Of a stretch of 64,000 bases of DNA, positions 45,331 through 57,610 are shown piece after piece. The translations under genes were made by a program, and so were the position numbers. Origin of the DNA: Sipunculus nudus (taxonomy: Eukaryota > Annelida > Sipuncula > Golfingiida > Sipunculidae); NCBI GenBank assembly GCA_026874595.1, contig CM049318.1, positions 46,978,456 to 47,042,455 of the forward strand, in the 5' to 3' direction. Under the pieces are notes generated by a model. The model was not told the DNA's origin. It made no database searches and saw nothing but the letters and a program-made list of their open reading frames with translations. Within the stretch, counting starts at the first letter, position 1. Each line of letters begins with the position of its first letter.

Positions 45331-45825
45331 TCGTCAATACAAACCAATCATGTCCTCCAGCCATGGCCTAAATTACCCTTTCCTCTTAGACTATATCTCC
45401 ATTTGATATTATTTCAGATTTTGACCTTTAAGGTCAACTTAAGCTGAGCACAGCGACCCGTGGGTCCCTTGTTTTTACATGCATATTATAATCACATAGT
45501 TGAAATACTGATATTGTTACAAATATGTGATCGTGAGAGGCTTTTCATCTTTCATCTAATCCATAAAAGTGCTTTGTCAATACAACAGGATTTTATACAA
45601 ATATTCTCATAGTTAATTTCAGCTGAGCATCATCATCCACAGGTACCTTGAATTGCTTCATTTAGTTTCCATAAGTTTAGCCTAACTATAGTTAAACAGG
45701 ATGATGTTCAAGTGCTATATTAGTATTATATGCTTTTGATTTATGTCAGGCAGTCAGCTCAGACCTTCAGGGAAAGGACAGGAGCATTCAGGAAAATAAT
45801 AAAGAAGCATGCAGAGCTTGGTAGG
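45331..45825. other. Unassigned; includes a repeat-end motif
   Basis: GACCCGTGGGTC plus CCTTGTTTTT at 45455-45476 is a one-base variant of the GACCCATGGGTC end motif. Nothing else can be supported. Confidence 0.4.
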
Positions 45826-48354
45826 TCTATAATCTTTTCTTTTGGGTGGCTAAACAAGACCGCTTCCTGTATGTTACATGACTAATAATCTATTCCTCTG
45901 GGTGGGGTGACAGAGCTGCTCCCTGTATGTCACATGACTATAATCTGTTCCTCTGGGTGGGGAGACAGAGCTACTCTTTGTATGTTACATGACTATAATC
46001 TGTTCCTCTGGGTGGGGTGACAGAGCTACTCCTTGTATTTTACATGACTATAATCTGTTCCTCTGGATGGGGAGACAGAGCTACTCCTTGCATGTTACAT
46101 GACTATAATCTGTTCCTCTGGATGGGGTGACAGAGCCGCTCCTTGTATGTTACATGACTATAATCTGTTCCTCTGGATGGGGTGACAGTGCTGCTCCTTG
46201 TATGTTACATGACTATAATCTGTTCCTCTGGGTGGGGTGACAGAGCTGCTCCTTGTATGTTACATGACTATAATCTGTTCCTCTGGGTGGGGTGACAGAG
46301 CCGCTCCTTGTATGTTACATGACTATAATCTGTTCCTCTGGGTGGGGTGACAGAGCTGCTCCCTGTATGTCACATGACTATAATCTGTTCCTCTGGGTGG
46401 GGAGACAGAGCTACTCCTTGTATGTTACAGGACTATAATCTGTTCCTCTGGGTGGGGTGACAGAGCTACTCCTTGCATGTTTCATGACTGTAATCTGTTA
46501 CTCTGGGTGGGAGTGACAGAGCTGCTTCCTGTATTTTACATGACTATAATCTGTTCCTCTGGGTGGGGAGACAGAGCTACTCCTTGTATGTTACATGACT
46601 ATAATCTGTTCCTCTGGGTGGGGTGACAGAGCTACACCTTGTATGTTACATGACTATAATCTGTTCCTCTGGGTGGGGTGACAGAGCTGCTCCCTGTATG
46701 TAACATGACTATAAACTGTTCCTCTGTGTGTGGTGACAGAGCTGCTCCCTATATGTTACATGACTATAATCTATTCCTCTGGGTGGGGTTACAGTGCTGC
46801 TCCCTGTATGTCACATTACTATAATCTGTTCCTCTGGGTGGGGAGACAGAGCTACTCCTTGTATGTTACATGACTATAATCTGTTCCTCTGGGTGGGATG
46901 ACAGAGCTACACCTTGTATGTTACATGACTATAATCTGTTCCTCTGGGTGGGCTGACAGAGCTGCTTCCTGTATTTTACATGACTATAATCTGTTCCTCT
47001 GGGTGGGAAGACAGAGCTACTCCTTCTATGTTACATAACTATAATCTGTTCCTCTGGGTGGGGAGACAGAGCTGCTCACTATATGTTACATGACTATAAT
47101 CTGTTCCTCTGGGTGGGGAGACAGAGCTGCTCCTTGTATGTTACATGACTATAATCTGTTCCTCTGTGTGTGGTGACAGAGCTGCTTCCTGTATTTTACA
47201 TGACTATAATCTGTTTTGTCAGGCAGGGTGACAGAGCTGCTCCCTATATGTTACATGACTATAATCTGTTCCTCTGGGTGGGGAGACAGAGCTGCTCCTT
47301 GTATGTTACATGACTATAATCTGTTCAACTGTGTGTGGTGACAGAGCTGCTTCCTGTATTTTACATGACTATAATCTGTTCCTCTGGGTGGGTTGACAGT
47401 GCTGCTCCCTGTATGTCACATGACTATAATCTGTTCCTCTGTGTGGTGTGACAGAGCTGCTCCCTGAATGTTACATGACTATAATCTGTTCCTCTGTGTG
47501 TGGTGACAGAGCTGCTCCCTATATGTTACATGACTATAATCTGTTCCTCTGTGTGGTGTGACAGAGCTGCTCCCTGAATGTTACATGACTATAATCTGTT
47601 CCTCTGTGTGGTGTGACAGAGCTGCTCCCTGAATGTTACATGACTATAATCTGTTCCTCTGTGTGGTGTGACAGAGCTGCTCCCTGAATGTTACATGACT
47701 ATAATCTGTTCCTCTGTGTGGTGTGACAGAGCTGCTCCCTGAATGTCACATGACTATAATCTGTTCCTCTGGGTGGGGTGACAGAGCTGCTCCCTGAATG
47801 TTACATGACTATAATCTGTTCCTCTGTGTGGTGTGACAGAGCTGCTCCCTGAATGTTACATGACTATAATCTGTTCCTCTGTGTGGTGTGACAGAGCTGC
47901 TCCCTGAATGTTACATGACTATAATCTGTTCCTCTGTGTGGTGTGACAGAGCTGCTCCCTGAATGTCACATGACTATAATCTGTTCCTCTGTGTGGTGTG
48001 ACAGAGCTGCTCCCTGAATGTTACATGACTATAATCTGTTCCTCTGTGTGTGGTGACAGAACTGCTTCCTGTATTTTACATGACTATAATCTGTTCCTCT
48101 CGGTGGGTTGACAGTGCTGCTCCCTGTATGTCACATGACTATAATCTGTTCCTCTGTGTGGTGTGACAGAGCTGCTCCCTGAAAGTTACATGATTATAAT
48201 CTGTTCCTCTGTGTGGGGTGACAGAGCTGCTTCCTATATTTTACATGACTATAATCTGTTCCTCTGTGTGTGGTGACAGAGCTGCTCCCAATATGTTACA
48301 TGACTATAATCTGTTCCTCTGTGTGTGGTGACAGAGTTGCTTCCTGTATTTTAT
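45826..48354 (+). repeat. 55-bp minisatellite, about 46 units
   Basis: The unit starts CTATAATCTGTTCCTCTGGG and continues TGGGGTGACAGAGCTGCTCC plus TTGTATGTTACATGA. Two main variants are regionally arranged: GGGTGGGG with CCTTGTATG in the first half, and GTGTGGTGTG with CCCTGAATG as a homogeneous block near 47436-48030. GTGTGTGG forms are scattered among both. The period is not divisible by three and no long open frame results. Confidence 0.93.
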
Positions 48355-48554
48355 TTTATAAACTGAAATAAAGGACCAGTAATATAAATTATGATTATTT
48401 AGCCAGTATCATGTAACAACTGATACAACCATGAGTTATAAGTCAAACAAATTGAAATCTTTAATGAGCACTTGTCTTAGTAATATTTTAAATTTTTGAC
48501 ATATTTATTTATTATTTTAATTTTGTAATAAATATAAACCAACAAGTTAAACAC
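48355..48554. other. Unassigned A+T-rich spacer
   Basis: Short sequence between the 55-bp array and family D. Confidence 0.4.
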
Positions 48555-50457
48555 CTGGAAAAGACCTGGAAATTTAGATTAATTTAATATAATCAACTGC
48601 ATCCTTGTCTATCATTATCTTGCTTCATATAATCCCTAATAGTAAACAACAATTAATTTTAATTATTTATTTTTCATTTTTATGGTTGAAATGAAAAATA
48701 CCCAATGGTGACTGCATGGTGTCATTTGAAATACAATTTTGGCCATCCATGGAAGATCCATAAATGATCAGTAATTGCAAGGTAATCCCCTGTAACTCAT
48801 TAACTATAAATTCCTTTTACATTTATTTTTTTAAGTTCTTATCATAAACCAAGAATTAAAAAAAAAGTTTATTGTTATGTTTATGGCCTAAAACAAATAC
48901 TAGTGGAGGGGGTTGGACAGTTAGATCCAGTTGAAGCCACCCAAGAGCTGGCTGGCTGCAGAGTGCCTCGCTTCAAGCATGCATAATTGGCCTGAAAGGT
49001 CAATGTGGGGACATAAAAGAGGGGCTTCAGTACAGCCAAGGTGTGATATGGTCTCATAAAAACTTTCATAAAAGCTAGTTTTTGACCAATTCCTTTTAAA
49101 ACTTCAGAATTTAGAAGCTAAAATCCTTACATGTGCAAGATATGAAAATTAAATCAACAGTGCTTACAGGGAAAAAACATGCCATGGCCAAAGTTGGGCA
49201 AAAATTAAGGTACTGATTTTATATTTATGCTAATAACTTATAAAATTTGAAAAATTCAGAACTAATTTTGGGAATACAATTGAATCTTGATCAAATAATG
49301 TTATATCCCTGGCAAAAAATGTCTACCTTCAGCAATTTTCATGTTAAGAGAGTAAATATATTTCTTGATTTTTTACAAAGTGCATTATGTTTGGGCCTAG
49401 AACTTAAAACAATTACACAATACTGACATCATTTCTGGCATATGCATAGCGAATGTATAGAAAAATATGTATATTATATATGATCAAAGTCAGATCAGTG
49501 GTTTTGATATTAGGCAGTCTTAAAGTGTAACAATGGGGTTCTAATGGAAAAATGAAGTTTTTTCTTAATATCTCGAAGGAATGCAGTCCTAGTGACCAAA
49601 CTTTTAGTATGGTAGAGGATTTGGGGGACATCTCACTGTATGCAAAATTTAAAGAACTTAGAGCTGAAGCTGGGGAGCTGAGCTCTAGTGAACTGCATAA
49701 CACTAGCTTGATGTAAACAATATGTGACATGGTGCTTGAAAACTTGAATAAAAGCTACAGTTTTTGATCAACTGGTTTCAATTTTTTTGTTTTAACAGTT
49801 GAAATGGTAACAAAAACATGCTTTGAAAATTAAATCCACAGCAGTTACAGGAAAAAAACGTGCCATGGTCAAACTTGGGCAAAATTTAAGGTACCAATTT
49901 TATATTTTTGCCAATATTTAAAAAAATTTAACAGATTTTGATCTAATTTTTGGTATACAATTAAATTTTGATTATTTAAAGTAGTATTACTGAAAAAAAA
50001 TTCCTACCTTTAACACTTTTGGTCTTAAGTGACAAAATATCTTTCCTCATTTTTTTACAAAGTCCATTATGTTTGGGCCCATAACTTTTTTAAATTAAAT
50101 AATACTGACTTAATTTCTGACATGTACATAGGAACCATATAGAGGAATATTTATGGTAAAAATGAAGAAAACCAGATGAGTGGTTTTGATATTAGGCAGT
50201 CCTGAAAATTGAGGTTTTTGCTTAATATCTCGAAGGAACGAAGTCATATTGACCCAATTTTTGGCATGGTAGGAGATTTTGGGGTCATCTAACTGTATGC
50301 CGAATTTCAGATTCGAAGGTCAAATGGTGTCGAAACGTGCCAGTCTTACGGACTGACATCCAGACGGACGGACGGCAAGACGGCACGACAGACGGACGGA
50401 CGACGGACAATGGACCACGACTATAGCTCAGATGACTTATAGTCAGCTGAGCTAAAA
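48555..50457 (+). repeat. Dispersed repeat family D, most complete copy
   Basis: Continuous counterpart of 5770-6666 plus 9221-10279. Around 49394-49420 it reads straight through (AACTTAAAACAATTACACAA) where the other copy holds a 2.55-kb insertion. It contains an internal tandem duplication of the GTGCCATGG...GGGCC...CTGACTT block (near 49180 and 49860). A (GACGGACG)n tract lies near 50363-50405. It ends with the TAGCTCAG...CTGAGCTA hairpin near 50423-50453. Non-coding. Confidence 0.8.
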
Positions 50458-52019
50458 ATACATGTATAGAAGCATTACTCCCTCTTGATCATCAAGGTTA
50501 ACAGGCAGTCTGCTGGGCTAAAAAAACATGTTTAGAAGCATCACTCCCTCTTGATCATCAAGGTTAACAGGCAGTCTGCTGGGTTAAAAATACATGTATA
50601 GAAGCATCACTCCCTCTTGATCATCAAGGTTAACAGGCAGTCTGCTGGGCTAAAAATACATATATAGAAGCATCACTCCCTCTTGATTATTTAGGTTAAC
50701 ATGCAGTCTGCTAGGCTAAAAATTCATGTATAGAAGCATCACTCCCTCTTGATCATCAAGGTTAACAGGCAGTCTGCTGGGTTAAAAATACATGTATAGA
50801 AGCATCACTCCCTCTTGATCATCAAGGTTAACAGGCAGTCTGCTGGGCTAAAAATACATGTATAGAAGCATCACTCCCTCTTGATCATCAAGGTAAACAG
50901 GCAGTCTGCTGGGTTAAAAACACATGTATAGAAGCATCACTCCCTCTTGATCATCTAGGTTAACAGGCAGTCTGCTGGGTTAAAAATACATGTATAGAAG
51001 CATCACTCCCTCTTGATCATCAAGGTTAACAGGCAGTCTGCTGGGCTAAAAATACATGTATAGAAGCATCACTCCCTCTTGATCATCAAGGTAAACATGC
51101 CGTCTGCTGGGTTAAAAATACATGTATAGAAGCATCACTCCCTCTTGATCATCTAGGTTAACAGGCAGTCTGCTGGGTTAAAAATACATGTATAGAAGCA
51201 TCACTCCCACTTGATCACCAAGGTAAACAGGCAGTCTGCTGGGTTAAAAATACATGTATAGAAGCATCGCTCCCTCTTGATCATCTAGGTTAACAGGCAG
51301 TCTGCTGGGTTAAAATTACATGTATAGAAGCATCACTCCCTCTTGATCATCTAGGTTAACAGGCAGTCTGCTGGGTTAAAAATACATGTATAGAAGCATC
51401 ACTCCCTCTTGATCACCAAGGTGAACAGGCAGTCTGCTGGGTTAAAAATACATGTATAGAAGCATCACTCCCTCTTGATCATCTAGGTTAACAGGCAGTC
51501 TGCAGGGCTAAAAATACATGTATAGAAGCATCACTCCCTCTTGATCATCAAGGTTAACAGGCAGTCTGCTGGGTTAAAAATACATGTATAGAAGCATCAC
51601 TCCCTCTTGATCATCAAGGTAAACAGGCAGTCTGCTGGGTTAAAAATACATGTATAGAAGCTTCACTCCCTCTTGATCATCTAGGTTAACAGGCAGTCTG
51701 CTGGGCTAAAAATACATGTATAGAAGCATCACTCCCTCTTGATCATAAAGGTTAACAGGCAGTCTGTTGGGTTAAAAGTACATGTATAGAAGCATCACTC
51801 CCTCTTGATCACCAAGGTTAACATGCAGTCTGCTGGGCTAAAAATACATGTATAGAAGCATCACTCCCTCTTGATCATCAAGGTTAACAGGCAGTCTGCT
51901 GGGCTAAAAATACATGTATAGAAGCATCACTCCCTCTTGATCATCAAGGTTAACAGGCAGTCTGCTGGGTTAAAAATACATGTATAGAAGCATCACTCCC
52001 TCTTGATCATCTAGGTTAA
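50453..52019 (+). repeat. 66-bp minisatellite, about 24 units
   Basis: The unit starts TACATGTATAGAAGCATCAC and continues TCCCTCTTGATCATCAAGGT, TAACAGGCAGTCTGCTGGGC and TAAAAA. Period 66 is verified at 50461, 50527 and 50593. The array starts exactly at the AAAAATA that ends family D. Variants CATCAAGG and CATCTAGG alternate irregularly. GTTAACAGGCAGTCTG is the most constant part. It is not coding. Confidence 0.93.
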
Positions 52020-52057
52020 GTTTATCTGAAGTTTTTTTTTCAGATGATTAAGTCATG

Positions 52058-52061
52058 TTAA
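52058..52061. repeat. TTAA at left end of MITE
   Basis: TTAA precedes the terminal inverted repeat and is repeated at 52909-52912. It fits a TTAA target-site duplication. Confidence 0.7.
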
Positions 52062-52908
52062 GGCGCTGTCACACTGTAGCATATAGAGCCAGCATATGAT
52101 CGAGGAACAAATCAAATATTTCGAAAAATTGTTTATACGCACAACTTTTCAACGTATGAGGTCGATTTTAGGTTAATGAGCATATGTCAGCGTATGTGAG
52201 CGTATGTGATGTGATGTGTATTTGAGTTGGACGTATACCGACGTATGAGTAACATATATCAGCCTACCTCCGACGTATGAGAAATGTATGAGGAAAGTCA
52301 GCCTAACGTATGAAGAGCGTACACAGCGGGGGGGGGGGGGGGTGGTATAAGAGGTGGCAGTGAGCGAATTTCATCATCTCTGAAATGCTAGTACAAACTG
52401 ATACAGATTTGGAAATGTGAGACTTTATATACCCCCCCATGCGCTGGAAATTTGCATGTAATACGCATGGGATAAGTTGGCTTTATGCTCAGAACACGTT
52501 AGGCATAAGTTGAGTACCTTAGACTGTCGTTAGAACTACCATCATAACGTAAGCCATTCATTAGACACACGTCAGACACACGTTCATTATACGCTCCTCT
52601 AACGCTAGGTTTCCTGACCCACTCAATTTCAACATATAGAAGCGTACTCGACGTATGAGTACATACCTCTAGCGTGTTCAGCGTATGAAGAACGTATGAG
52701 GAGCGTACAATTCATACGTCGGCATACGCTGAAAATTTTTGTGCATGTTCAAAAAATTTTTTTGCCATCAGCGTACACCGACGTACCCTGGCGTACTAGA
52801 AACGTATTCCAGTGTACCCCTGGCATGTTTCAGCGTATGTCATCGTATGCCAAAAAAGTCCAAACGTTCCTCATATGCTGGCTCTATACGCTAGAGTGTG
52901 ACACCGCC
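52062..52908. mobile_element. TTAA-flanked MITE rich in CGTATG motifs
   Basis: Left end GGCGCTGTCACACT and right end AGTGTGACACCGCC. The two terminal inverted repeats match over about 39 bp (continuing TAGC(A/G)TATAGAGCCAGCA) with three mismatches seen. TTAA flanks both sides. The 847-bp body is unusually dense in CGTATG/CATACG and variants in both orientations, and holds a 15-base G run (52328-52342). No transposase is encoded; the 74-codon frame at 52696-52920 is a by-product. TTAA targets are used by piggyBac and Kolobok superfamilies, but the termini do not let me choose. Confidence 0.75.
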
Positions 52909-52912
52909 TTAA
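52909..52912. repeat. TTAA at right end of MITE
   Basis: Matches 52058-52061. Because TTAA is palindromic it could also be part of the terminal repeat. Confidence 0.7.
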
Positions 52913-52979
52913 GGCTATAATTTCCTGCTAGTCAGCTGAGGTCCATCCATGAGTCCCTTGTTTCACCTGTTACAGATAT

Positions 52980-55228
52980 ATACTGTCTTACCCCACATAT
53001 AATCCACATTTTTTTGTCCCCCTCTGCCCGGATGCGGGGGATATTGATTTGGGTTTGTCTGTCTAGCTGTCTAGCTGTCTGTCTGTCAATCTGTCTGTCT
53101 GTCTGTCTCTTTGTCTGTCCGTCAGGTTTTGTTTCTGTGCAATAACTTTCCTAAATATAATACGATTTTATCCAAATTTGGGTCAGTGATTTCTCTCATG
53201 CTTACCTTGAATTGGATTGGTTTTGGAATATCTGGCTTCTGTCTGTCTGTCACTCTGTCTGTCCATCTGTCAGGTTTTTGTGTCTGTGCCATTACTTTCC
53301 TAAATATTATCTGATTTCATTCAAACTTTTGGTCAGTGATTGCTCTCATGCTTACTTTGGTTGGGATTGGTTTTAGATGTCTGGCATCTGTCTGTCTGTC
53401 TGTCACTCTGTCTGTCCATCTGTCAGGTTTTCATTTCCGTGCAATTACTTTTCTAAATATTATCCGATTTCATTCAAATTTGCATCAGACATTGCTCTCA
53501 TGCATACCTTGGTTGGGATTAGTTTTGGAGTGTCTGGCTTTTGTCTGTCCATCTGTCAGGTTTTCGTTTTCCTGCTATAATTTTCCTAAATGTTATCAGA
53601 TTTCATTCAAATTTTGGTCAGTGATTGCTCTCATGCTTACCTTGGTTTGGATATGTTTTGAAGTGTCTGGCTTATGTCTGTCTGTCTGTGACTCTGTCTG
53701 TCACTCTGTCTGTCAGTTTGTCAGGTTTTCATTTCTGTGGGATAACTTTCCTAAATATTATCCAATTTCATTCAAATTTTTGTCAGTGATTGCTCTCATG
53801 CTTACCCTGGTTGGGATCTGTTTTGGAGTGTCTGGCTTCTGTCTGTCTGTCTGTGACAATAAGATCCCAAAGCAGGGGAAATTAATTCCACAAATTTGCT
53901 TGTTGTCATTAAATCTAAACTGAAACCTTGTTGTGTATAATACATTGAGGTATAATTTTCCAACTATTTTCTGGTGCATCAAACATTGTTCGGTAGGCCG
54001 TAAGACTGCAAAAATATCAGCCGGTGTTGAGTGATAATAAAGGAATTTAAAAGAAATGATCAGTATTACATTAATTTTCAATTAGATATCATAAAGTTTG
54101 ATCTTATTTACTGCCAGAAATATAATGATATGCCAACTGGAATATGCCGCTTGTCGATATTGTTTGACATCATTGTTAGTTGATAGATGGCACTATATGT
54201 GCTGGCATTTGTGGCACGTAAGGAATACTGGTTTTCTTTCATAGGGAAATGACCCATGACACATTAATTACTTTCATAACAACTTTACCCTTGAGGGGAT
54301 ATGGTCTTAATGTGACAGCTTCATGGTCAATTGATCAGTTATGTGGTCACAGCTCAAAATGCAGCCAGGCCCAGCCCTGCCTTTACAGTGGTACAGGTGA
54401 CGCTTATGTCTTACATAAATAATTATGTTCCAGTCTGATTGAGTACATTTCTTTAACACTTTGCAACTAAAGGAGCTTAGACTCTTTACTATGATTACAA
54501 TTGCAATGATCTGATAGCTGTGATAGATCTATGAAACTTTGTTAAAGGGCCCCATTAATCTACCTTTTGAAAAAGAACTTTTGTGATTTCTGGCTTCCTC
54601 TGTGTATATATTAATTATCTTAGGGTTATTTTGGTTGTGAAAAGTTCTTATAAGGTCTTTTAGAAGGATTTATGAACTTGTTTATCAACAAAATGTTTGT
54701 AAACACAGCGATGTTGACAAAAGGGATAAAACATGTAACCTAAAGTGGTAGATAGCATATATGCAAATCTAGTACAGTCACTTGTTGCAAAAAGCAAATT
54801 TGCAAAGCTCTTCTGATTTGCGGCAGATGATCTTGTTGAATTTGTTTTGATCATTTTGGCGGGCCCCCATATATTATAAACACATTGATATTAACACACC
54901 AGGCAGCCTGTGTGTGATGATATCCACATTTTCTGGCCTTTTTTAATAAAGCTCCAAGGGATTGCCATTAGTTTATAAAGGTCAGATAGGTGACTGGGCC
55001 CCTTTAAGCTGGTCCAGCTGTCATTCTAAAAAGTTTACTGCCACGTAACCAGTAAATTTTCCAATGGCTATCGAAAATACAATATACTTAATCCACGATT
55101 TAGGCCAGAAACAGGGTGCATAAAATACACTGGGATATTGGTTTTTCCCCTAAAATTGTGGCTCTAAATATTTGCTCTAAAAAGGGGATTATCAAGGGTA
55201 GCAGATTATATGCGGGGTAAGACGGTAT
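52980..55228. mobile_element. Terminal-inverted-repeat DNA element with internal tandem repeats
   Basis: TACTGTCTTACCCCACATAT at 52981 is matched by the reverse complement of the right end (TACCGTCTTACCCCGCATAT). The terminal repeat is about 24 bp with few mismatches, and TA/TATA is present at both edges. Inside are a hairpin-forming CCCCCTCTGCCCGGATGCGG (53018-53037), a tandem array and about 1.3 kb of unassigned sequence (53870-55190). No transposase is seen. A TA target would fit Tc1/mariner-like elements; this is an inference only. Confidence 0.55.
53035..53860 (+). repeat. ~135-160 bp tandem repeat, about 5 units with (GTCT)n
   Basis: TTTTGGAGTGTCTGGCTTCT or variants occur at about 53224, 53371, 53523, 53658 and 53820. 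Each is followed by (GTCTGTCT)n and CAGGTTTTCGTTTCTGTGC, then CCTAAATATTATCCGATTTC. The 195-codon frame at 53336-53923 and shorter frames here follow from the repetition and are not genes. Confidence 0.8.
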
Positions 55229-55230
55229 AT

Positions 55231-55474
55231 GGCCTGCAAAGTGATTGTTGCAGTGCTGTACACACAATTCAGACAAGAATCATTACCAGCAAGACCTTTA
55301 ACATTGTCAAACTGTTGGGGTGAAAGGATCATGAATTTTTATTTGTGCTTTGTGTGTGTATGAGGGTGTGCTAGCAGTGTGTCTGATTATCAGAGATGCA
55401 GAGTGATATAATCATTTCATTAATATCTTTATTGTTGTTTTTATTATTTATGTTATTTTTATCACTTGTTTCAG
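55231..55474. other. Unassigned; ends in a strong polypyrimidine tract
   Basis: TTGTTGTTTTTATTATTTATG leads into TTATCACTTGTTTCAG, a good acceptor context for the segment that follows. Confidence 0.35.
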
Positions 55475-55549
55475 TGTTTATTTCTGCACCTAATGTGGTT
55501 CCACATCAAGACAGTGAGCAGGTTTCACCAGCAAGTGACAGTTTAACAG
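55475..55549 (+). CDS. Candidate internal exon (75 nt), function unknown
   Basis: Bounded by a strong acceptor (CACTTGTTTCAG) and a donor AACAG|GTAAAA. Length is 25 codons and one frame is open (APNVVPHQDSEQVSPASDSL). A 63-codon frame starting at 55396 also spans it with a hydrophobic start, but that start coincides with the polypyrimidine tract. No partner exon was recognised and the peptide matches no family I know. Confidence 0.25.
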
Positions 55550-57558
55550 GTAAAACTTTACTTGAACATGAAAAGGGAATTCACTGATGATATTTAGACA
55601 ATACAAAAAAGTACTAAAATCATCATATAACAATGGGAAACACTATCATTACAAGACATCTACAGTAAAACATCAGTGGCAGGACAAAGAGCATCATGTA
55701 CTGTTGATTCAGGGATTATTAGTCCAAGGGCCAGACACTTTTTCTGTATCAGAAAGGTGGCAAATTCTATCATACCTTTTTGGAAAGTTTATCACCTCTA
55801 CTATACATTTCTGTATGATAGCAGTGCCAAATGAGTAGCTTAATGTATATTACAGGCCTCTAAACTCGGCAATCTAAAATGTCATTTTGACAAAAATGTC
55901 AGCAAAAGAAATTGGGGAAACAAAAAAGACATCAGATTAGCTTTCACTGGTCTGATCTTCGCACTCAATGCGGCAAATGAAAGCACAGAAGGTAAAGATT
56001 GCATTTTAGGTCATTGCAGGTTTACATAGTATATATTAAGGTTATATGACGTCAGTATACCACATGGCCAATTGGGTTTAAAAAGTTTTACTTGTGTGGC
56101 AGACACCAACAGTTCATAAGTTGTGGAGGTTACTGTGTGCATGAAATGTCTTGATATTACTACCCATATTCGTTAACTAGACTATTAGATGTAACAAAAA
56201 AAATGAAGTAGACTTCTGGTAAACCGGTAATAAATCAAAGAATGACGTCATAAGCCATGCCCATGGCTGCTTAAAAAGAAGGCATATGGGGGTAGGGTAA
56301 ACATAAACTGCTATATCTTTAGATCTACTGATGGCAAAATAATAAATTACAACTTAATTATACTTAATTCGTCTATAAATTGTGATGATCAATATGCAAA
56401 TTAATCGAATAATCAGGTCATCAGAGGTCAAAAGGTCACAAAACTTAGGCTTAAATTAAAGTTTTATATATACAGGCATAACAGTTATTATAGTTATGCA
56501 GATGCCTGTATCTACAGAAAACAACATGAATTCACCCTAGAAGATATTAATAAAGACATTTATTTGCAATATAGTGTGTTTTGCTCAAGTTCTTAACACT
56601 TGTAGTTTTAAAAGTGGACCAGTCAAGGCCAACATCCTGATTAAACTCAGACATCAAGGAAATGACAGCTTTCAACTGAAGATAAATTATAAATTACATT
56701 TGCAAAATTTGGTATTTTCTTAGTGGCTTACAGTTTATTTCTTTATTTCTTTTTATCTCTGTTTTGCATCTTTCTATGATAGAAGTGTCAAATGAGTATC
56801 TTCTTGTCAATTATGACTTTTAAATCTTTAAGCGAATAGAATGCTTAACTGAAAATAAATGAAAAATGGAACTAGAGGTGGTAACATTAGAAATGCAGAA
56901 ACCTGACTCTCCCTTTGGATATCTTCTCACTTTATATATCATTTTCAGAGAAATTAACATTCTTTCGGAATCAACTGTAGTGTTTTGAGCTTCATATATG
57001 CAATTGCCAAGGTCTGCAGAGTGATAGGTAACACAGTCAAACGTGTTGAGTTTATTTGTTTGGAGACAGATGTCAAATGTCCACTGTTCGGTTAAGGTTT
57101 TGAAACACTAGTCAATTTATTAATTTAAGTGGCAATTAAGGCAGCTAATTGTCTTAAGCCAAACATGGTGATCCAGTCAAGGGGGGGGGGGCAGTGTCAC
57201 ACCACTGATCAGGGCTGTTTACACGCCGTGAACCACCTGACCATGTGTAAACATGCCAGTTTTTGGTTGCCATGGTTCAGTTTAAAACCTCCCAGCAGGG
57301 GCGTAGACAGGGAGGTACCTCTAAGAACAAGCCTGCCCCCACAGCTCCCACTTTCTATATGTTATGTTGCGGGAAAACTCTCCAGATTCTAAATAGCTGC
57401 TAAGAAAATTATTGTATGAATATTAAGAAACAAAATATCAATTGTGTACATCAAGTTTCATTACTGTATATAATTTTATCTGCGATCTGTCCCGGGGACC
57501 TTGATTGATTAATGAACTTTTTTTCTCTTGTTTTAAAATCTTAAATGATACTCTGTTG
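55550..57558. other. Unassigned sequence
   Basis: Small frames (55587-55838, 57129-57392) show no recognisable motif. A G run lies at 57181-57191. No repeats are shared with the rest of the window as far as I can see. Confidence 0.4.
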
Positions 57559-57578
57559 ATATATATATATATATATAT

Positions 57579-57609
<31 letters not shown>

Positions 57610-57610
57610 C
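57559..57610. repeat. (TA)n microsatellite around a central ACATGT
   Basis: Two (TA)n arms around TACATGTA make a near-perfect palindrome. Tyr-Ile frames on both strands come from it. Confidence 0.85.

Noticed and set aside
45826-48354. CRISPR-like direct repeats
   Set aside because: Contiguous 55-bp tandem units without spacers: a minisatellite.
50453-52019. CRISPR array
   Set aside because: Units of 66 bp are near-identical throughout, with no unique spacers, and the host is eukaryotic.
53336-53923. 195-codon cysteine-rich membrane-like protein
   Set aside because: The frame runs through the GTCT-rich tandem repeat; its repeated FCLSVCDSV wording mirrors the DNA units.
55396-55587. Secreted or membrane peptide with hydrophobic start
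   Set aside because: The hydrophobic codons are a T-rich tract ending in CAG, better read as a splice acceptor context.
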